DNA of 64,000 nt from Panonychus citri (Eukaryota > Arthropoda > Arachnida > Trombidiformes > Tetranychidae), in assembly GCF_014898815.1 (NCBI RefSeq), contig NW_026515482.1, forward strand, positions 3,038,001-3,102,000. Direction: 5' to 3'. Made by a program: the position numbers and the translations under genes. Below the pieces are notes generated by a model, which saw nothing but the letters and a program-made list of their open reading frames with translations, searched no databases and had not been told where the DNA came from. This document shows positions 1 to 13,600 of the stretch, one piece after another; position 1 is the stretch's first letter, and each line of letters opens with the position of its first letter.

Positions 1-7
1 AATCCAA

Positions 8-1623
8 TCAATATGTTATATCATTGGACTTATAATTATTACAATCACATAGAGTTGGGCCACAATCGGGTTGATGGAAATGTGAACAATCAGAATTAAT
101 TACATTCTTAACGATAACAGTTCCATTATCTAATAATTGAGCATGAGAAGTCATTCCCATCGGTATCATTTCGGGTTCGACAATTGGTTCAATATGATTA
201 CGATGATAATCATCTGTTGATGGTTTCTTAAGAATCCCGTTTAAATGAACAAAATGATTATTATTATTATTCTGATGAAGATGCTGATTAATTTGATTAC
301 CTGGAATACCATTACTATTATTAGAGTTAATTGTGTGACTATTACCAAGGATTGATGATTTATTAAGGCTTCCAGGACCATCGGTAATATGACCTAATTG
401 ACCGACTCCGTTTGAGGTCACATTTTTATCGGGAATGGCATTATTAGCCAACCATTTCCAACTTTTATGTCTCACACAAAACAAAATTAAGGCACAATTG
501 ATTAAAGCAATTAAAATACCCATGGTAATTATCACCAGAATAAGAGTTAATTTAGCTTGGTCAAAAGGTGATCCATTGGATGAGGATGAAGAATTGTCAA
601 TTAATGGTGACCCATTGGTGGAAACATCAGGTGATAAAGTTGTAAAAGAAATATAATTAGTTGATTGTGGTAATTGAGATTTAGATTGAGATTCAATTGA
701 TGAACCAAGTGAATTAGTTGATATAATTATTACTCCATATTCTTGGCGTGAATTTAATCCACCAATGGTTAACATGGTTTCATTGGTTTCCTCTGTAAGG
801 CGAGATTTGCTTTGATGATCTTTGGTGTAAAAAGTTGAAGTTGAATCGGAATCGCGTCCAAAAATGGGCCAAACTTTGGCCTTAAAAAACTGTGGTAGTC
901 CACCATTAAAACCGGGTAACCATGATAAGCTGACCGATCGATGGTCAACCCTAACAATTGTCAGATTAGTTATAAGATCGGGTGGACTTTTGGGTCTCAA
1001 TGAGATCTCCGTAAATTCAGATCCACGTTCATTAAGAGCGATACATTTCAACTTTGAACCAAACTCTTCAACTCGAATTTTCCTAATCAATAGTTTAGAC
1101 TCGTAAAGTTCAGGATCAATTTCACTTCGACTTCGAGAAACCATATAACGGTAAACACTATCAGGCGAGTATCGGGTTTCTCGAGTATATCCAATATCTT
1201 TGTTAATTGAATCAACCCACTTAAAATGAACTTCGGGAATTCCTCGAGCTGAACAGGTAAGTACAATATCAGCTCCTTCATCAATTGCAACAATTGGAAC
1301 TCTATTAACAATTAATGGTTTATATTTAAGGGATAACTTTAATTTGGCCATGGAAGGACTTTTAATACCATTGGAAGCCCGACAAATGTAATAACCTTCA
1401 TCAGTTGATTGGACATCAGAGAATCGTAATATCGACCGACCCTTTTCCCTATCAACAGTGATTCTAGAATCAGTTAATGTCAACGGTTGACCTGGTGCTG
1501 GTCCTTTGTACCAATCAATGGTCATCTCATCAGATGGATTACCAATCGCTTCACAAACCATTGAAGCCGAACCACTGAGCTCTGTTAAAACTGTTTCAGA
1601 AGTTTTAACAATCGTAGCACCAA
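8..1623 (-). CDS. nephrin-like gene, last visible exon: Ig8, Ig9, Fn3, transmembrane helix and tail
   Basis: This long exon encodes four parts. Ig8 has ASMVCEAIGNP, IDWYKG and GYYICRASN. Ig9 has IVLTCSARGIPE and SKLKCIALNE. A fibronectin III domain follows, with VSLSWLPGFNGG and REYGV-like strand F. The hydrophobic segment LTLILVIITMGILIAL ends in CVRHKSWKW, a stop-transfer signal. The tail is about 150 residues, rich in Asn and Gly, and ends at a TGA at 8-10. No YDxV-type Tyr motif is visible in it. The stop is only seven bases from the window edge, so an alternative splice into a longer tail outside the window cannot be excluded. Confidence 0.87.
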
Positions 1624-4600
1624 CTAAACAAACAATTAGAAAACCTATTAATTAATCCGAACAACTATCAAATTAAACCAATAGTCAACTTACATAGTAC
1701 ATTAAGGACAATGGTCGATTTCGTGGTTCCCTCATTGTTACTTGCTTCGCACTCATATTCACCTCCATCGTACCTTTCAACTTTCGGTATCCTCAGAATC
1801 GGCCCATCAACGATGATCCTCTCATTAAATTGATCCGGTTTAAGATCATTTGGATAATTAGTTTCTTTAATTATACCTGATTCTTGATTTTTAACTTTTC
1901 CCCGAGAAGATAATCTATCAGGTAATTCCTCAAGTAAACTCATTCCATTTTTATACCAATTATAATTAAGAGGAATCGGAAATCCGATAGCAGTCATGTT
2001 GATGATGAATGAATTTTCCTCCGTAACATCAAACTTTTGAAACAATGGAGTGAAAAATTTTGGCTTATCTGTGGTTTCAAACAATTAAGAAAAAGTTAAT
2101 TACTAATTAGTAACTTTGAAAGAGATTACAATCAATTTAACAGCTTACGTAGTACACGAAGTTGATAATTTTTCTCGATTGTCCTTTCCATTGGTTTATT
2201 GTAACTTTTACAAACAACAATTGACTGATCGTGTTTATCTGTTACCGGTATAGTTAATAAACTACGAGTATTTTTACCGCTATATTGACCATCGCTGATT
2301 TCATCGGTCAAATGTTTCATGAGAACTCCATTGATAAACCAGGTAACCTCACAGGTCGGATTACATGAGCCCGTTTCGCAAAACAATTTAACATCCGAAC
2401 CATGTTTAGGATGTTTAGGAATGGAGGTTATTTTGATTGTTGAGGACATGAAGGTAACATTTAAAGTAACCAGAGTTACCAAAGGCTCGGAAGTGGCTCG
2501 ATTTGAGGATTCACACCGGTAAGTTGCTCCATTGTCTGAAGGCTTAGCTCTAATCATTAAGATACTTGAAACTCCTGAACTTGATATAGTTGAAAGGCCA
2601 CTTATTTCCCGATCAGAACCATAACCTTTGTACCATTTTAACGTTGCCAACGGATTACCTCCGGTCGATAGGCATTCAAGTCGGACACTTTCATCTTCGA
2701 CTAAATTAGTTCCATTTTTAATTCCAATGATATTTGGATGTCCAGGTTGATCTAAATTGGTTAGTTAACAAATTAGTCAAAATGTAACCAGCTGATTGTC
2801 AGTAAAGTTAATGAGGTAATAAAAATCAGATTCTTAATCATGGAAATGATAAATTATCAATCAATTGATCCACTTTCTTATTGTCTTTGAGTTCACAGAA
2901 TACTTGAAATATGTGAATAGATTAATGATTAGCCTGTAATTCAACAATATAAAAATCATAATTTCCAGTGATTCATATTAATCATCCACAATTAAATGAG
3001 ACATTCTGTCAACAACAATTAAGTTTAACATGACTGAAACTTTGACCTAATTTAAATTTCCTCAATTACTTGATTATCACGAGTGAAAAAAAAAGACTAA
3101 CGCAAGGAATTAGATTATATTAAACTCCGAGATTTAGGATATTAAAATTTGGAACTGAAAAGATTATCCTGAAAACAATTGTAACAATAATACAAGAAAA
3201 GGATACGAATCAATTAAAAGGCTTACAGATAATTTGAACTTGAATTGATTTAAAAATGGTTTCCTTGAGCATCTTTGAGTGACCAAAACAAGTAACGGTT
3301 TTATAATTGTTTGGACTTGATGTTAAAGTAACGGTTAAATTGGACATTGTCTTATATCCTTCCTTAATTATTTCAACTCGAGAATCAGTTCCTTTCATAG
3401 GTAAACCATCAACTGTCCAGGTAATATCGGTAACGGGATTTGAAGGCCCAATTGTACATTCTAAATTTAATTTATCACCAAGTTTACCCTCGATTGGACC
3501 AGAGATGATAATTTTTGTAGGAGCATCTATAAGATGTGATGGAAAATTCAATAATAATAATATTGATTGATTGATTGATTCATTCATTCATCAAGAATTA
3601 ACTTTTCTGATTGTAAACAAAAAAAGATAAAAACAATTTACCAAAAGAAAATTGTACTTACATAAAACGGTCAGTTTAATTGTTGCTGTCAATGGTTTAG
3701 TAGAGATGAGATTAACAGCCTCACAAGTGACCAAAGCATTATTATCATTTGGTTTGACCACAAATGAATAGGTATTAGTTGAATCTTTACCATCAATTGA
3801 TGAAGAGTAACTTGTATCAACAGTTAAATTATCTTTCAACCAATGTAATTTAGGTGAGGGATTACCACCTCTAGAGATACAAGCTAAGGTTAAGGTATCT
3901 AAGGCACTTATTTGATCACCATTTGTATATCCTTCAATTTGAGGAGTTCCGGGAGGTACTAAAAGAGGAGATAAATAATAATAATAGTAATAAACAATTA
4001 GAGGAATAAGTAAGAACATTGAGAGAACGAAGAAAAAATTAAATAAAACAAAATAGAATAGAATAGAAAATAAGACAACAATCTAATTAATCTTAATCCA
4101 AGATCTGCGAAAATAAAATTGTTCAAAAGGTAAGATTAACCAAAGATCCAATTGAAAGTGAAGACTAATGTTACTTTACCTGTTAATCCTTTTCTGATTA
4201 CGAGAAAGGATATTCAACCATCTTAATTAAATTACAATTAACAGTTAATTTAACCATAAGAAAATGATTAGTTAATCATTGAGATAAAGAAATGAAGAGT
4301 TAAACTAACAAGGAAAAGATTATCATTTAAATTGTCATACCAATAGATTAGATTATTGATTACAGAAAATTACAATTAGGTAACAATTTAGCTCTCCATT
4401 GGTTTCTATTGATTAAATGGATAGAATTTAAATTATTTGCTTTTCCAATTTAATTGTTTGTGCCCAGGTGATCATATTTGATTCACATTCATCACAATCA
4501 ACAATTTAATTGTCTCTATGATCTACAATTACAATTAAATTGGATCTCAATGTTTCAACAGAAATTACTTTTTGTTATTTGTGACTTCAAGTTAAATCAT

Positions 4601-7600
4601 TTTTTGGGATAATTAATTGTGATTAACCAATTCTAATCAAACTAAGGTGATGATTAACTGTCCATGTTAATTAGTGTTATTTGTTAGATCTAAACAACAA
4701 CTTTCCATTGGATTAATAGTGTATTTGGATTTGAATGTGTATTAATTACATTAAATTAGTGAATGATTTATAAATGGGTGAGTATCACTGGTAGACAATT
4801 AAGTTGAGATAATTACAAGTGAGAATTTAATTAAAAGAGGTAAAAGGTTAGCTAATTAAGTTTAACCTTTTTTCAACAATTAATCCTCAACATTTACTTT
4901 TACCTCATCTAATTAAATTTACTCTCAAATTCAATTAATATATATACAGATGATTAGTATCAATAGTAAACCTTAATAGTAGCAATGATATAATAACAAA
5001 CAAAAAACTATTTATGGAAACTTAATTGTTACCATTAGTTAATATTAAATTTTCAACAATTTATTGAGATTTCCAGGTCTCTATTAATATTGATTAATAT
5101 TTTCATTTCTTTTCAATATCTAAATTCAGGTTCATGGTTAATTATCATTGTTCATACAATTGATTTGAAGGTTGAGATAAAATGAAAGCAACAATTTACC
5201 AGAATAACTTAACTAACCCAACTAATCATAAATTAAACAGCAATCTAATGTAGTAATCAAGTTAACCAAAAAGCTAGATTAATACCCACACAATCACCAC
5301 AATCACCACCTCCACCATGATGATGATTATAAACAACAATACGAATACACCAACAGAATCAAAGAAAGTACAAAACAATCAAAGGAAATCAAGAAGTAGG
5401 AAAAAAACAACAAGAAAACTGGAAACAATAATCATAACAATTACACACCAACAGTTAACATTGGAAATGATTTCTTATTAAATTAACAGAGAGAGAGAGA
5501 AGTTAATTGTCTCTGATTGTATTATCATGATTACCATTACATTATCATCATGTTTATTATAAAGGGTGTAAAGCTAATGATATTTACAGTTAAATGTGAT
5601 TTACAATCCACTACTTAACTAATCAGTATAATGATAATTTCACTTTTTCTAATGATGTTAATATACATTAAGTGATCCAAGAAATATATAATTTTATATA
5701 ATAACAATGCTGATAATGGTAATGATAATAACAATATTTAATAATTATAATTGTGGAATAGCAAAAAAAAAGCTAAACTAACACAGGTAAATCATAGGGA
5801 AGAGGAAAAAAAACTTATAATATGATTTACTATCAAATCGACAGGTAAATTTACATCAGAAAACAAATCAATGGGGAATCTGTTTAATTTCACAATTCGA
5901 ATCATATTCAAATCCATTAGGAATACACAAAAATGAGTTAATTGTTGTTATAATTGTGTTAATTTCTCTCTGTTTCTCTCTCACTTTAATATTAAACATT
6001 TCTAATTGTGGAGCCTAAAAAGATAAACATACAACAACAATTACTCTGGAACTGGATTAATAATCGTTATTCTTGAATTATTGTTATGATCAATTGAATC
6101 CTTATATTTATGGATATTGAGACGATGAAGATAATATGAATTCTGAACAATTTAAAAAGATAACAATTTACCTTGATTCTTACAATGAAAGGTATATACG
6201 TTTTATTGTTGGAAACTGAATTTATATTTGTTTAGTTTGAATGGTAAGTAAGTTACTTACTCTTTTTTTATTTCTTATATTTAATCAAGAAAAGTGAAGA
6301 CAATTTATGTTTCATAACAACCGAAAGGAAACTGAATTAACTTGAATAATCTCAATTCTTTTACTTATTATTATTATATCATTTTCCTGAATTTCATATT
6401 CTAAAGGTTTCAACTTCAATAATAATAATAACCAACAACAATCATCTTCATCTGGCCTCTGAAAATTTCACAAAGAGTTTCACCATTGAGCCATGTAATA
6501 TAATCTTGACTGAAACAATGTTATTTATCATGAAATAACAATGATAGAAACGGTTGGATGATTTAATTCAAGTAAATTCAAAAGGGAAACATCATGAAGA
6601 TAACATGGAAACCTCATTCACCGACAAATTTTGAGTTCTCCTCATTTTTTTCCTCTTCTTCTCATATCCTTTTCTCTCTCTCTTCCCCTGAAAATTGAGA
6701 TTGGAAGATAAAAAAGTTCTGATAAGCAGGAAAAAAAATTCCTATTGCAGATTCATCATCATCAGACATTATTAAGAATTACATAAATGACACTTCTTGA
6801 TCTTAATTCATCTCATCATCTTGATCTCATTCATGATATTATCAAATGATTCTTACAATTGACATGAAGCTTTATGATTAACTGGAATGACATCTCTCTT
6901 CCTCATTGCTTTGATATTTTAATTATTGTGGTGAAATTTCATTCATGATGGTCAATATTATCGGTATGTTTATGTTTATTTTTATTCAGTTCAATATATG
7001 ACCAATTGGATGAGCTTTCACGATGAGCTGATTAGGAATCTTTTATCTTATTTATTTGTAAACATTTGATTAGCTTTTGAAATTACTATCGATTGTACAA
7101 TCATTATCATCATAATCATTACATTAAGTTAACCATGAGAGTAATGAACCAAATGAGAGGTAAAAAAGTTCTTGACCTTAACTGTGAATGGGTTTTCATT
7201 GCCAATAAATGAATCAATAGATTGTAGTGATTGAGAAACATGATTGTATCAGTAATGAGTTTTTCATTCCCTTCTCATGATATAATCATCAATACATTAT
7301 GAAATGAAAATCCCCCACTGAAAAACAGTGAACAGATTAGTTATCATCATTATCATCATCATTGGTAAACAATCAGCTAATATATATTAGTAAATGAATC
7401 AACCATCATCAGCTGTTTCACATCCATTGAATTAACTCCCACAAGTGAAATCATATCAACACCCAGTTACTTGGATTGATTTTTTCTATCTCTCTCTTCC
7501 CCTGAAAATGAGATTGTAAGGTAAAAAAGTTCTGCTAAGCTGGAAGAAAAAAGAATCCAATTGCAGATTAATCACCATCAATCAGACATCATTAAGAATT

Positions 7601-10600
7601 TTAATTGTTCAAGAAAAGCAAAGATTTTCAACAATTTTCAATCTTCAACAAATTTTCAGGATAGGTCCAAATGATGATTTCTCTCAGCTGTATAGTTTTG
7701 GCGGAGATTGGGCCACTTTTTAACCAAGGAAGTAATAAGGTTCTTAAAAAGAATCAACAAATTTTTTGAGAACTTGATTCTTTTTTATTTATAATTTCCC
7801 TTCACGGTTTGGGTCGTAAACAACCAAACTCATTAGAGCTAAGGTCTAAATAGCTAAACGAAAAGAGCTTAGATCAAAACAGCTAAAGTGAATTTGAGTC
7901 CGTTGAATATTTGACGGAGTGAATTCAGATGAATTCTGCTCTCTGAGTCTTATTCAGCTCTGAAAAAACTGTAATTCGATCAAAGCTAACTTACCCTTAT
8001 ATAAGCAAATCAAAAATCGTCTAAATCTGCCTTAAATTAAACAAACAAAACTGTAACACGACATCTAAATTGTCTTCTCTAATTTAGCTGTTTTGATCTT
8101 AGCTCAAATGAGTTTGGATGTTTACGACCCAAACCTATTTTATTAACGTATGGATGATAAAAATGGAACAAAATTTCAATGAAATTTTCTCTTTTATCAT
8201 TCCCTATTCTCAACATTTGGATTAACATCTTGGGATAAGAAATGATTTAAGATGGATGATGAATGATAACTCAATGAAAAGGAGGATATGAAGGAGGTGG
8301 GAATCATGATTGAAAGTGGAAAATGTTACACTTTTATCAACCATTGACTTCGAACCATTCATCTCGTCAACTAGACCAATATCATAACAACAATTATCTT
8401 CATCTTGTGTCAGAATTTCTCTCTCTCTCTCTCTTGTGGTCCTCCAAAATTCATACTCTCCACCTCAGTTCCTGTTTCTCTCTCTCTCTCTTATCATCAT
8501 CATCTTATAACAGACAACAACTTATCCTCATCTCACTCAACAAAATCACCATTGATGGATTCTCATGTCTTTCAAGACATTCATGTAAACAAGACACTAA
8601 GCGAGGAAAAAAATACAAATCATCACAATTTGATAATATATCAAATGGATTATCTTCATGATACTTAATTGTTCGCCTACGGCTAATCATCTGACAGATT
8701 CACAAGGTAACAGTCGAAAAGTAGCTGATAAAATTGTAACATGAAAAATTGTCGACTAGAAAAGTGTAACAAGATGATGGAGATAAGGATGAGAAGAAAG
8801 AAAATATTGAAAATCTATTCTGATGAAGATGAAACTCTGAAAATCAGAAAAAGTTGAAACATCAATCACTGATAATTATCTATTGATGGTAATTTTATTT
8901 TTCGAGTTTTAATAAAAAATAATCTTTCAATCCAACAATTAAGCAACAATAGAATGAAGCAAAAAACTTCTATTAAATCTATTAAATCGAGTGAAAAAAA
9001 TCCCAATCCTCACAACCAAATCCAGGGATAAACAAAATAAATAAAATTAGCCCTCCAAAGTCCAATGAGTTTTATCCAAAGTTGAAAAAAGTTGAACCTA
9101 ATTGAAATCAAAAGCCTAAAAGACACAATCAAAAACAATTAAATCTGTTGCTTATTCAAAACTAAAATCTTTCGTCACATTATTATCTCATCCGGCGTTG
9201 TCTAGTGGTTAGGATACCTGGCTCTCACCCAGGAGGCCCGGGTTCAATTCCCGGCGTCGGAAGTAACTTTTTGAACTCATTCGAAACATCCAATTGCTCG
9301 TAACTTGAATGGTTTTAATTAGATCGAGTTAATTTTTGGCTTCTCATCAAACTTGATGTATTTAATATTATCTATTTTCTTCCTGGTTCCATTGATTTTA
9401 TTGATTATAAATTGATACTTTTCTTTTGTTTCCGTCTTTTGAATCATTCAAACTAATGATTACTATTTAATGATTGTAATGATAATTAATTGGATATTTT
9501 TTTGCCTTAGTGATTTATAGTCAACATTGAATGTTACGATGTTTAATTAATGTTAACAATAAAAGTACATATTGATTTCAATTTGTAATATTGTTGTTAT
9601 TTGATATTCATATTGGATCAATGGGATCTTGTTAATCTTGATAATTAAAAATTTACTTACAAAACAATTAACAATAAAGAAATGTAGAAGAAAAAAAAAC
9701 ATAATCAAATGTAAATAATTACCTAAGACACTGATGGACATTGTATTGACCAGTGGACGAGGAATAGCTGGATGGATGGCCTTACATGTATACTGGACAC
9801 CATTATCATCAAGTTTAACAAATAGTGTTAATATTGATCGGGTTAAAGTTAATTTACCATTGGGACCAAGTCCATCGGTTATTACAATCGTATAAGAATC
9901 TGGTAAAACAATTAAAGACAGAGAGACAGAGACGATAATCATCAATATCATTGGAGCAATTAACTAGAAAGAGATGAGTACAAGACTTGTCCATTCAAGA
10001 AATATAATCAATTTAATCAGAAGCATCAGTTCAATTGATTGAATGGAAACAATCATATTGAAAACGACCATTTTGTTGATTAGTAAAGTAAAAAACGATT
10101 GTACAATTAATTTCATCTTCTTAGTTGATTAAGTTTTCCTTAGTTTTGTTTAATCATTATGGTAATAATGATGATTAGATATTGATTAGTGTTTCTAAAT
10201 TGATCAACATCTAATTGAGACTTTCACATGAGAAATTAAGTTCGTGATGAGTATTTCAAGTTATCCAAGCAATCAATGAATATGATGTTTAATTAGCATT
10301 AATTACAGTCATTATCCATCATTGGCTCAAGATTCATGATGATGATAATGATTATCATCATAATAATAATGAGAAAATTTAGTGGCAACAATTAAGAAAC
10401 ATCTAACAAAATGATTCTAAAGATAAAACTGAAACATGGTAACACAATTTAATTACATCACCTAATCAATAATCATCTAAATCAATAAAAAAAAATTAAT
10501 ATTTTCCACTGACAATTAACTTTTCTCATTGGTAATCACTGTAATTTTATCCTCTAGTGACAAGTCTCATCATAACAATTTAAATCATCTCAGCATTTAA

Positions 10601-13600
10601 TTTAATCATGTTCAACTTTTTTTTTCTTATTCATCATGCTCATAAATAACATTGATATATATTAATTGTCGTTATTCATGGTAGTATATTAAATTTAATC
10701 AACTAACAATTAAATTGTGAATCATAATTTGGAAATATTTTTACTTGTGAATTGTCATTGAAAACATGATGAAGGAAAAAAGTTTAGAACTTTTTTTTAT
10801 ATTTCTTTTTCTCTCAGATAATGATGATGATGAACATGATGATATCTGAACAGAAGAAAAGTAAAATTAAAATTCTGAATTGATCAAAATCTCTTAATAG
10901 TAACTTGGGAATTTCCAAATAAGCAATTTAAATATATAACAGAATACGAAGATTGTTCAAGTTCGTAAGCTCGAAAAAATATAAAAAACTCTAAATTTGT
11001 TGGAGAATTTTTGTTCTTTTTTTGTTCTTTTCTACTGAAAAGTCAACATCTTATGAAACTTTCATATTCTAATACCTTAATTCATACTCTCTCTCAACCC
11101 ACCTTCTCATTTCTCCGAAATTAATACATATTCAGTTGAATTAATCTCATTTCCGGGTTTCAAATTGAATAGATAATGAAGTTATCTAATGTAAACTGAT
11201 GCTCGATTCTCAACAATCAGTAAATTGTTTACTCATTTTACTTTCAACTGTGAGTTGATTATTAACAAGCCTAAGAATCTAATCGATGAAAAGATCAGAT
11301 GGATTCACCCTGAACCATAGACTCATTCATTTCATGATTAAATTGAGACTTGTAAGTTGTAAGTCTTAACCAAATGATTATCATAATCATTTTAAACAAT
11401 CAATCTCAAGCTTAATTGAACAATATTATTTAAATCCTTACGAACTTTTTTTAATCCAATTATAATCTTGTTTGAAATACTTTAAGTCAATGATTGACTC
11501 TGATTAATTTCAAATTAATCTTAGTTTGTTCAGATTTCTAAAAATAAACATTCAACCGATAGATCATCATGTCGATTGTGTTTATGAATAATTTGAATCT
11601 TTTCTCGATTAAATCGATAAAAATATCGATAGAAAATTAATTTTATCATCAATACAAGAATCGAAAGGTGAGAATAAATAATTTCCAAGATCAATAAGAA
11701 TAATAATTGGTTGAAATTATCATGAAAAGGAAATGAAATAACAAGAAGGAAAAAAAATAAGATTAATCTAGTAACTAATTTAGCTTCTGATATGACAATC
11801 AGTTGATTGATGAACATGATATTGAATTGATCATCATGAGCTAAAGGTTTCATGGTGGATGAAGATTTCTGAAACTGTGGTAGATTGTAAGAGAAACTCC
11901 TATCCCTCTGAGTGAAAATAAAGGTTTTAAGATGAAAAAAAGAAAGAAAAACAAAAAGATAAAGATGATATAATGAAGATGAAGATGGATATGAAGATAC
12001 GAAAGATGATAAGAATGATCTAACCTTGTAACCCGATCTGAATCCTCGTCTATTATCAGAATCATCATTAATTGTATCATCAATACCATTAGAAGTGGCT
12101 TAAACCTCGTTGACAGGGAAAGATAAGCTCGGAACTTTTTTCCTCTCTTACCTCAGTCAACGATATCATGATGATGAAAAGATTGAGAGAGAGAAATGAT
12201 TCTGACGAAACAAAAAGGTTTACTATCATTAGTTATAATTACAATAAATAACAATCAAGTCGATTGCTTTTTGTGCTTTTATCATGAGTAACGATTCCCG
12301 GAAATCAATGCTAGACTCAGGAAAGATTCCCCTCTCCATGAAGGTGTATCATACATGTACCATGGTAATTATTTGAATTTATGGTGTGAATTTGTTGATT
12401 CATTTAAACTATCATTTGCTTGTTCGAGAAATACTCAGACAATTGAAGTTTTTCCTTCATCGATCTACAATAACATGACCAAAATGGTCAACGAATTCGT
12501 GTCTACTGAACTTTTAATGTTCGAGAATTGGTTTTGCTAATCAATTTTTTGATAAACCATTAGGCGAATATCCAATTACTGGAACAATTAATTTTAACCA
12601 CTAAGAGTATTAGTTGATTGTTTGTCTTCGGGGATTTTTAATAATCAACCACTTGAATTAACTTTGAGTAGGTTTAATTGTCAAGGATACTTAAAAGTCA
12701 ATTAATGATATTAGGCTAAAGGCAAGTGGATTAATTAGTTGATCGTACAAAAAAAAGTAGATTACTTTTACAGTTCATCGTTTGGACAATTAAAATTCAA
12801 TCACAATTTGCATAAAAGTTTATCCCCAACTATTAATAAATTAGCCAATGATAATCAAGATAATACACCAAAAGATTAGACTGGTCTTGATTGATAAAAT
12901 CAAAATCAGGATCTTCAATAGTTAATTAATGATCATATTGATAATAATGAGAAACTTTTGTCAATTCTTGATTTAGTTTCCATTGATAATTTATCTGGAT
13001 CTAATTTAGTTGAACATTTCTTGGTTTGGTTTCATTCATCTTGATTCAATGGACTCTCCTTATAGCCTTTAATTAACTCAAATAGTGGACAGTATGGGAG
13101 GATATAAAGATAATCATAGAGATGATGATACCAACAACAAGAGAGATAAAAATAGAAACCAAAGTAAACATTAATCTAACTTTTGCGGATCTTTATCATC
13201 AGTTGATCTCGTTGTCTTCACTGGACATTGATATTGATGATAAATGTTATTCTTGACCATCTATTGAATCACTTGTCCAGTTTGTTTCAACATTATACTT
13301 TAATTGGTACTAATGTCTCATTAACACTTTCCTTGGGTTCACATATTAAACTGAAAGTGACCAGTGGGTTTGTAAGGGTGGAGAAATTTCATCAAGTTTC
13401 CTTGGCCATTGAAGGAATTACTCAGAATCTAAGGTAAACTGACCAGTAGTCATTTTCCATTCTCATCACTTTTTTTCCTTTAGTCATGATGATGATCTTG
13501 ATGATGGACCACTTTATCCTCATTGATTATTATTATTGACTGAAACACCTATCAATCATGGTCATTTCATTGGTCAAGAATAAAAACCTTTTCTGAATTT

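Larger units (their letters stand above)
3959..9722. other. large intron of the nephrin-like gene
   Basis: This AT-rich intron of about 5.8 kb contains a MITE-like element at 7806-8135 and a tRNA-Glu gene at 9191-9262. It also holds a direct repeat (6669-6781 and 7486-7602) and short CT/GA and ATC tracts. The ORFs near 8323-8690 are translations of CT-rich sequence and are not supported as genes. Confidence 0.6.

Noticed and set aside
8323..8690. Overlapping ORFs on both strands near 8.3-8.7 kb
   Set aside because: They translate CT-rich tracts into Leu/Ser runs, overlap in three frames and lie in an intron. No domain is visible.
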